A stretch of 64,000 bases of DNA from Bacteroidales bacterium (lineage in GTDB: Bacteria; Bacteroidota; Bacteroidia; Bacteroidales; Marinilabiliaceae), in NCBI GenBank assembly GCA_024401355.1, contig JAKSLF010000001.1, positions 216,442 through 280,441 on the forward strand, written 5' to 3'. The notes beneath the pieces are model-generated. The model was not told the origin of the DNA. It saw nothing but the letters and a program-made list of their open reading frames with translations, and searched no databases. Below, in pieces: positions 61,388 through 64,000 of the stretch. A program made the position numbers and the translations under genes. The first letter of the stretch is position 1. Each line of letters opens with the position of its first letter.

Positions 61388-61867
61388 ATGGATCTGAAGA
61401 AAATCATAAATCCTTGGAGCGGGATGCAAGGGTTCAACTGCTTTGGATGCTCACCTGACAATCCATTTGGGCTTCATCTGTGCTTTTTTGAGGATGGGGA
61501 TGACATAGTCAGCACTTGGACTCCTTCCGACTCTTTTCAGGGCTGGGTTGATACGCTACATGGTGGAATACAGGCCGTGCTGCTTGATGAAATATGCGGA
61601 TGGGTTGTGACACGCAAACTGCAGACGGCAGGTGTCACATCAAAGATGGAAACACGATATAAGAGACCTATATCAACTCGAGGAGGTGCTTTGACTATCA
61701 GGGCACACATCCGAGACCAGAAGCGCAATATAGTTGTCATAGATGCAGTTTTACAAGGATCTGATGGAGTGGTCTGCACAGAAGCAACATGCACATATTT
61801 TACATTCCCACGCGAGAAAGCCGAAGCAGAGATGCACTTCCGCCCTTGTAAGGTAGAAGGGGAATAA
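61388..61867 (+). CDS. PaaI-type hotdog thioesterase
   Basis: A 159-residue single-hotdog protein. The motif DTLHGGIQAVLLDEICGW (residues 55-72) has the HGG and Asp/Glu pattern of PaaI/YbgC-like thioesterases, and ETRYKRPISTRGGALTIRA is the next strand pair. It probably hydrolyses an acyl-CoA thioester; the acyl group is unknown. TAACTTTG (61338-61345) gives a -7-like box without a spaced -33. Confidence 0.87.
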   Translation: MDLKKIINPWSGMQGFNCFGCSPDNPFGLHLCFFEDGDDIVSTWTPSDSFQGWVDTLHGGIQAVLLDEICGWVVTRKLQTAGVTSKMETRYKRPISTRGGALTIRAHIRDQKRNIVVIDAVLQGSDGVVCTEATCTYFTFPREKAEAEMHFRPCKVEGE

Positions 61868-61971
61868 TAAGAAAAAACATACAGTCATGGAATAGCGTCT
61901 GAAGATCCAGAAAACAACATGGATTTTGAGAAAATAGAATTTATGCTTTGCAAGAACTTAGAGTAAGTTAC

Positions 61972-63840
61972 ATGAAAAGAATTTTTTTGATAGCATTTTT
62001 ATGCTTGTTATACGTATGCGAAACTACTGCTCAATTTGCAGAAGTAACGCCAACATTTGAAGGGTCAACAAAACTAGACAAACCGTATGGTATATGCGCT
62101 CATGTTACATTTCCAGGACGAGAAAACTATGATGCACGAATAAAGACATTGGAATTAGCATCTGATATTGGTGTGAACTTCATTCGTTCAGATATGTTAT
62201 CTACGTTATTCTATAAAAATGGCATGTTTAACTCTAAGACGGTAGATGTTTTGGCAAACGATTTTAAGACGCATAACATAAGTCTGCTCCCGTTGCTTGA
62301 TAGACACGTTGTAGGCGTATATGGATGGAGAGACGTGTCTTTATATACGAGATATGTTGATAGTTTGATTACAAGATATCCTCAGTATGACTATTGGGAA
62401 GTAATGAATGAGGTGGATCTGATAAGTAACGAAGGAACGCAAGAAGATTTGGCACTTAAATATTTGTCGGTTATTAAAGAGGTATGCAAAGTTGTACATA
62501 AGCACGGGAAGAAAGTTGTATTTGGTGGTATTGCACGTGCGAATGGAACACTAGCCAAGACCTTCCTCGAGAACGGAGGAGCGGAATATATAGACGTGTA
62601 CAATTTCCACTCGTATAGTTCGGGAGTAAGCCCTGAGAGTTTTCTGTATAGCGACTTGAATCAGCTCTCTTCCCGTTTGGATAGAACAAAAGAAGTTTGG
62701 GTAACAGAAACAGGCTATCACACAGAAGAGCCAAGCAGATATATGAGTCAGTTTTTTTGCAATATCCTACCTAGAGCTCTTTCGAAAGTAAATGTCAACG
62801 AAGGTGATACAATTGCTGTGATAAAAAATATAAATGAACAGTTTATAGGTTATTTGTCAACATATAAGTATCACGTCAGGTATATAGATTTTGATGAAAT
62901 AGATAAACTTGATGCAAAACATATTCGAGCACTCATCCCATGTGATGGAGAGAAATTTCCCATAAGATTTTATTCAAAACTTTTGTCCTATGTGCGCGAC
63001 GGCGGTACTATTATATTGCCGTATGGAGTTCCATTCTATTATGACGTAACCAGTGATGGAAAAGTTGTTCAATGTTCAGGTGAATATAGAAATAAATTGC
63101 GTATGTTCTTTGAATTTTGGTGGGAGGCATCTTTTAAATCCAGTGGTTTGCCAAAGAATCCAACTGTCGTAGTGAAAAATCCAGATTATGCAGATTTGAA
63201 ATGTTCGTGGGTCAGTAATGGAGATGGTACAACTCGCTATGTTAGCGGACGATTTTTAAAGGATGGTGATAGTCTTGAGCCTATTATTTCGGTGGGTGAT
63301 AGTTCTGTACAGGCTCCGATATGTGGAATAATTCATTACGGAAGCGATCTGAAAGGGAAATGTATTTTTAATACATATTTAGGTGAAATATATTCAGTTT
63401 CAGAGATTTTAAAAGCAAAACGATTGTCGCGTTCGTACATATATGGTCTTTCTATGGGTCTTTCAAAAATATTCTGGTATGAGCTTAGAAATGGTGGAAC
63501 AAATAAGTATGAACCGGAGCATCATTTCGGTATTGTAGATATTGATAATTCACCACTTCCGGCTTATGAAGCTTATAAGAATATTGTCAAGATGATGCCA
63601 GATGGTTCAACACGTCCAGAATTGAACTATGACAATAATAGAAAAGTATATAAGGCTTCTTGGAAACGACCAGATAAAAAGGTAGTAGATGCATATTGGA
63701 CAACGCAAAGCGAGGTGAAGATCGCAATTAAAAAGAAAAGATCGACAAAGGTGTATGACTATGTCGGAAATGAAATATCTGTGAGAAACAATATGTTAGA
63801 TATAGATAATGGCGTCGTTTATGTTGTAAGACGGCGTTGA
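61972..63840 (+). CDS. Exported clan GH-A glycoside hydrolase, family uncertain
   Basis: A 622-residue protein with signal peptide MKRIFLIAFLCLLYVCETTA and a TIM-barrel N-terminal domain (about 30-290) of clan GH-A. The acid/base Glu is in YWEVMNEVDL, right after a beta-4-like strand, and the nucleophile Glu in EVWVTETGYH, which is the GH-A pattern. This resembles GH39/GH42/GH5 relatives but no family is clear. The C-terminal 330 residues look beta-rich and carry no known domain. A TTG at 61948 is a weaker start. The gene is far richer in A/T and in AAA/ATA codons than its neighbours, suggesting recent acquisition. Confidence 0.8.
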   Translation: MKRIFLIAFLCLLYVCETTAQFAEVTPTFEGSTKLDKPYGICAHVTFPGRENYDARIKTLELASDIGVNFIRSDMLSTLFYKNGMFNSKTVDVLANDFKTHNISLLPLLDRHVVGVYGWRDVSLYTRYVDSLITRYPQYDYWEVMNEVDLISNEGTQEDLALKYLSVIKEVCKVVHKHGKKVVFGGIARANGTLAKTFLENGGAEYIDVYNFHSYSSGVSPESFLYSDLNQLSSRLDRTKEVWVTETGYHTEEPSRYMSQFFCNILPRALSKVNVNEGDTIAVIKNINEQFIGYLSTYKYHVRYIDFDEIDKLDAKHIRALIPCDGEKFPIRFYSKLLSYVRDGGTIILPYGVPFYYDVTSDGKVVQCSGEYRNKLRMFFEFWWEASFKSSGLPKNPTVVVKNPDYADLKCSWVSNGDGTTRYVSGRFLKDGDSLEPIISVGDSSVQAPICGIIHYGSDLKGKCIFNTYLGEIYSVSEILKAKRLSRSYIYGLSMGLSKIFWYELRNGGTNKYEPEHHFGIVDIDNSPLPAYEAYKNIVKMMPDGSTRPELNYDNNRKVYKASWKRPDKKVVDAYWTTQSEVKIAIKKKRSTKVYDYVGNEISVRNNMLDIDNGVVYVVRRR

Positions 63841-63894
63841 AAAGGTAATAGATTATAACGACTTTTACGCCATTTCTGTTGAACTTGCGTAGGT

Positions 63895-63921
63895 ATGCCG
63901 TAACTTTTAAGGTTACGGCAT
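63895..63921 (+). repeat. Perfect 10-bp hairpin downstream of the glycosidase gene
   Basis: ATGCCGTAAC (63895-63904) pairs with GTTACGGCAT (63912-63921) across 7 nt. It is followed by an A/T-rich stretch and a second, terminator-like hairpin at 63946. Confidence 0.6.
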
Positions 63922-63945
63922 TACTTATGCCTATAAATAAAAAAG

Positions 63946-63977
63946 CGATTCAGTTATGACTGAGTCGTCTTTTTTTG
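63946..63977 (+). terminator. Terminator downstream of the glycosidase gene
   Basis: CGATTCAG (63946-63953) and CTGAGTCG (63960-63967), with one G-T pair, are followed by TCTTTTTTTG. The 5' side has AAAAAAG, so it may act on both strands. The last 20 bases of the window show no gene. Confidence 0.75.
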
Positions 63978-64000
63978 TGCATAGGCACGCCGAAGTTTGT

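Noticed and set aside
63885-64000. Similar stretches TGCGTAGGTATGCCG and TGCATAGGCACGCCG near the right end as a possible mobile-element border
   Set aside because: Matches are short and imperfect, no transposase is nearby, and the window ends here.

Overview
The window is chromosomal DNA of a Bacteroidales bacterium, most likely Prevotella-like. The evidence is promoters of the form TTG/TTTG, about 20 bp, TAnnTTTG (several perfect ones), few Shine-Dalgarno sites, type B L31, Bacteroidetes-type lipoproteins, and a mannan operon matching the one known from Bacteroides fragilis. The genus is inference. I see no tRNA, rRNA, CRISPR array, insertion sequence or prophage.

Layout. 1-447: C-terminal end of an outer-membrane beta-barrel protein. 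680-3625: ribosomal proteins L13, S9, S2 and EF-Ts. 3932-4887: six-helix membrane protein plus winged-helix regulator behind a promoter carrying a palindrome. 4900-5586: TrmO. 5593-15669: mannan utilisation, with an AraC regulator divergent from seven genes (mannosylglucose phosphorylase, SASA esterase, GH26 mannanase, cellobiose 2-epimerase, CE2 esterase, GH27 alpha-galactosidase, GPH symporter). 15760-25969: mixed housekeeping genes (TerB-like, DUF1810, OmpA lipoprotein, Dxs, PaaK-like ligase, PrdX-like editing protein, pyridoxamine kinase, M20 deacylase). 25959-36166 (minus strand): GT2, IMPase, MtaB, L31, two rhomboids, MutL, SerS, L27, L21. 36356-44862: bifunctional nuclease, duplicated CPBP protease, histidine-rich COG0523 GTPase, SpmAB-like protein, radical SAM protein, MiaA, cation/proton antiporter. 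44981-53701: gamma carbonic anhydrase, then LolA, hotdog dehydratase, GT2-DUF2062 and an MMPL-acyltransferase fusion, interrupted by DUF4867 and RecJ genes. 54202-59477: ProB, ProA, RpoN, PAP2-like protein, IspD. 59491-63840: AAA ATPase, DUF2795, thioesterase and an A/T-rich clan GH-A glycosidase.

How the genes work together. The mannan operon is a full pathway: deacetylation and degalactosylation of galactomannan, cleavage to mannobiose, import, 2-epimerisation of Man-Man to Man-Glc, and phosphorolysis to mannose 1-phosphate and glucose. It has no SusC/SusD pair. Three enzymes (TrmO, MtaB, MiaA) modify tRNA position 37. LolA, the dehydratase, GT2-DUF2062 and MMPL-PlsC look like part of an aryl-polyene/flexirubin-type lipid export set.

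The least explained signals are a roughly 280-bp intergenic element present twice (16891-17170 and 53715-53995) with inverted ends and a nearly invariant core, and a paired palindromic operator at 3761 and 3874.
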